From an uncultured bacterium (GTDB lineage Bacteria; Pseudomonadota; Alphaproteobacteria; CAISDR01), in NCBI GenBank assembly GCA_903884125.1, contig CAISDR010000211.1, forward strand, positions 1 through 6,764: DNA of 6,764 nucleotides, given 5' to 3'. The position numbers and the translations under genes are program-made. Numbering within the stretch: position 1 is the first letter of the stretch; each line of letters begins with the position of its first letter. The notes beneath the pieces were generated by a model. It did no database searches, was not told the DNA's origin, and saw nothing but the letters and a program-made list of their open reading frames with translations. This document shows positions 5,631-6,764 of this stretch, piece after piece.

Positions 5631-6150
5631 TCGTATATATGCAGCAAAATCGGACGAAACGTTGACGAACCTGATCCTTAAAGGCGGTGTAGAGATACCT
5701 GATCGATTTACCCGGATTACCGGCGATGAACCGATCATGGAAGGTCCGGTCATTGTGGACCTGGGGCGACTTGATGCAGCCATAGGGGCAAATCATCCAC
5801 TGGGTGTCGCATTGGCCAATACGGATGATGTATCCGTGCTTGCCCCTTATCTGGCGCGGCTCGATGTTGTGGTTTTGCATTTCCCGAAATTCACCGATGG
5901 CCGCGCCTATTCCCAGGCGCGAATTTTGCGCCAGCAATTCGGGTATCGGGGCGAAATTCGCGCAACCGGCCAGGTCCTGCCTGACCAGCTGGCGTTTATG
6001 CATCGCTGCGGCTTTGATGCCTTTGTCCTTGCCAAGGGCGACCCGGTAACAGCATGGGACCGTGCAATGACAACATTTTCCCGGCATTACCAGCCTGCGT
6101 CGGACACCAGCGTTCCAGCCTTTATCCGCCGTCGTGAAAATGCGAAATGA
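5617..6150 (+). CDS. DUF934 family protein, conserved in assimilatory sulfate reduction operons
   Basis: A soluble protein of 177 residues starting MLQPDRIYAAKSDETL. The conserved core is clear: VVVLHFPKFTDGRAYSQARI (84-103), then the RQQFGYRGEIRATGQVLPDQ block (105-124), then RCGFDAFVL (130-138). I recognise this as DUF934, often annotated only as an oxidoreductase probably involved in sulfite reduction. The run of buried strands and the G-x-R, D-Q and R-x-G-F-D-A motifs look like a conserved binding or catalytic pocket, but no cofactor motif is evident and there is a single cysteine (C131). The start at 5617 overlaps cysI by 14 bp and has AAGGAG 7 nt upstream. The stop overlaps the cysH start as ATGA. 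Being locked between sulfite reductase and APS reductase genes argues for a role in this pathway, perhaps in sulfite handling or enzyme assembly. That is inference; the function is not known to me. Confidence 0.87.
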   Translation: MLQPDRIYAAKSDETLTNLILKGGVEIPDRFTRITGDEPIMEGPVIVDLGRLDAAIGANHPLGVALANTDDVSVLAPYLARLDVVVLHFPKFTDGRAYSQARILRQQFGYRGEIRATGQVLPDQLAFMHRCGFDAFVLAKGDPVTAWDRAMTTFSRHYQPASDTSVPAFIRRRENAK

Positions 6151-6764
6151 TTACGGTTACGGGACCTGAACCTGCGCGCGTGCGTGAAACGATTGATCGC
6201 CTGACCCATGCGATCAGCCATGATCACGAAGGTGATATCGCACTGGTATCTTCCTTTGGTGCCGATGCAGCAGTCCTGTTGCATCTGGTGGCGCGCATTG
6301 ATCCATCGCTGCCGGTGATATTTATCGACACCGGCAAACTTTTCGGGGAAACCCTGCGCTATCGCGATCAGCTGGTGGCGCGCCTGGGCCTAAGGGATGT
6401 GCGCAGTCCAGGGCCATGTCCGGCAGAAGAAGCGCGCATGGATCCGGATGGTACGCTCTGGGCGAATGATGCCGACCGGTGCTGTCATTTTCGTAAGGTC
6501 GTTCCACTGGCACAGGCGCTTGAGCCGTTTGGCGCGTGGATCAATGGGCGAAAGCGTTTTCAGGGTCAAAGCCGACAGTTGCTTGAGGCAGTTGAGCACA
6601 CTGACGGCAAACTGAAATACAATCCCCTGTTCGACTGGACGCCCGACGACATTGCCCGATATTTCGCAGACCATGACCTGCCAGCCCACCCGCTGGTTGC
6701 CGACGGGTACCTGTCCATTGGCTGCATGCCCTGTTCTGACCGGACCGTCGAAGGCGAAGACCCG
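6147..6764 (+). CDS. cysH: Adenylyl-sulfate (APS) reductase, cysH family, C-terminus cut off by the window edge
   Basis: A cytoplasmic enzyme that reduces activated sulfate to sulfite using thioredoxin or glutathione. The window shows 206 codons with no stop; the family is about 230-270 residues. The start reads MITVTGPEPARVRETIDRL. The nucleotide-binding P-loop of the adenine nucleotide hydrolase fold is VSSFGADAAVLLH (34-46), followed by FIDTGKLFGETLRYRD (59-74). Cysteine pairs C112-C113 (DRCCHFRKV) and C193/C196 (GCMPCSDRT) form the CC...CxxC ligand set of a 4Fe-4S cluster. By established family rules this marks reductases that use APS and not PAPS. INGRKRFQGQSR (132-143) corresponds to the Arg-rich substrate loop. 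The catalytic C-terminal ECGLH-type cysteine should lie just outside the window. Ala41 replaces the serine I would expect in the P-loop. The ATG overlaps the DUF934 stop (ATGA), so it is co-translated. PAPS reductase is unlikely because the cluster cysteines are present. Confidence 0.93.
   Translation, partial: MITVTGPEPARVRETIDRLTHAISHDHEGDIALVSSFGADAAVLLHLVARIDPSLPVIFIDTGKLFGETLRYRDQLVARLGLRDVRSPGPCPAEEARMDPDGTLWANDADRCCHFRKVVPLAQALEPFGAWINGRKRFQGQSRQLLEAVEHTDGKLKYNPLFDWTPDDIARYFADHDLPAHPLVADGYLSIGCMPCSDRTVEGEDP

Overview
The window looks like chromosomal core metabolism of an alphaproteobacterium with moderate-to-high GC. A Rhodospirillales/Thalassospira-like lineage is my best guess, inferred from gene order and protein flavour and not proven. 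Nothing points to a mobile element, phage, CRISPR array, tRNA or rRNA. Base and codon use look even across the genes; the only clear departure is an AT-rich promoter region near 2165-2250.

Left part (1-2115). A branched-chain amino-acid aminotransferase (ilvE-like) lies on the minus strand and runs off the left edge. A 93-bp gap separates it from a divergent two-gene unit on the plus strand: a MarR-family regulator and an OmpR-type response regulator joined by an ATGA stop/start overlap. The pair resembles the PetP/PetR regulators of Rhodobacter. No sensor kinase gene is visible. The MarR gene has no evident Shine-Dalgarno, and a TTGACA box about 30 bp before its ATG suggests a leaderless transcript.

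Middle (2116-2327). This 212-bp gap holds two candidate sigma-70 promoters: TTCACA-N17-TATAAT at 2166-2194 and TTGACA-N17-TAAATA at 2220-2248. Both overlap inverted repeats that look like operators. A strong Shine-Dalgarno follows just before cysG.

Right part (2328-6764). A tightly packed plus-strand operon for assimilatory sulfate reduction reads cysG (siroheme synthase) - DUF2849 protein - cysI-like siroheme sulfite reductase - DUF934 protein - cysH (reductase of the APS type, cut by the right edge). Spacings are 4 bp, 8 bp, a 14-bp overlap and a 4-bp overlap, so translation is probably coupled. In logical order, CysH reduces APS to sulfite, CysI reduces sulfite to sulfide, and CysG makes the siroheme that CysI needs. 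The two DUF proteins are the uncharacterised parts and are the best candidates for new biology. No flavoprotein (cysJ) gene is present in the visible operon, so CysI probably takes electrons from ferredoxin or another donor. The window is mostly a recognisable pathway and not a wholly unknown system.
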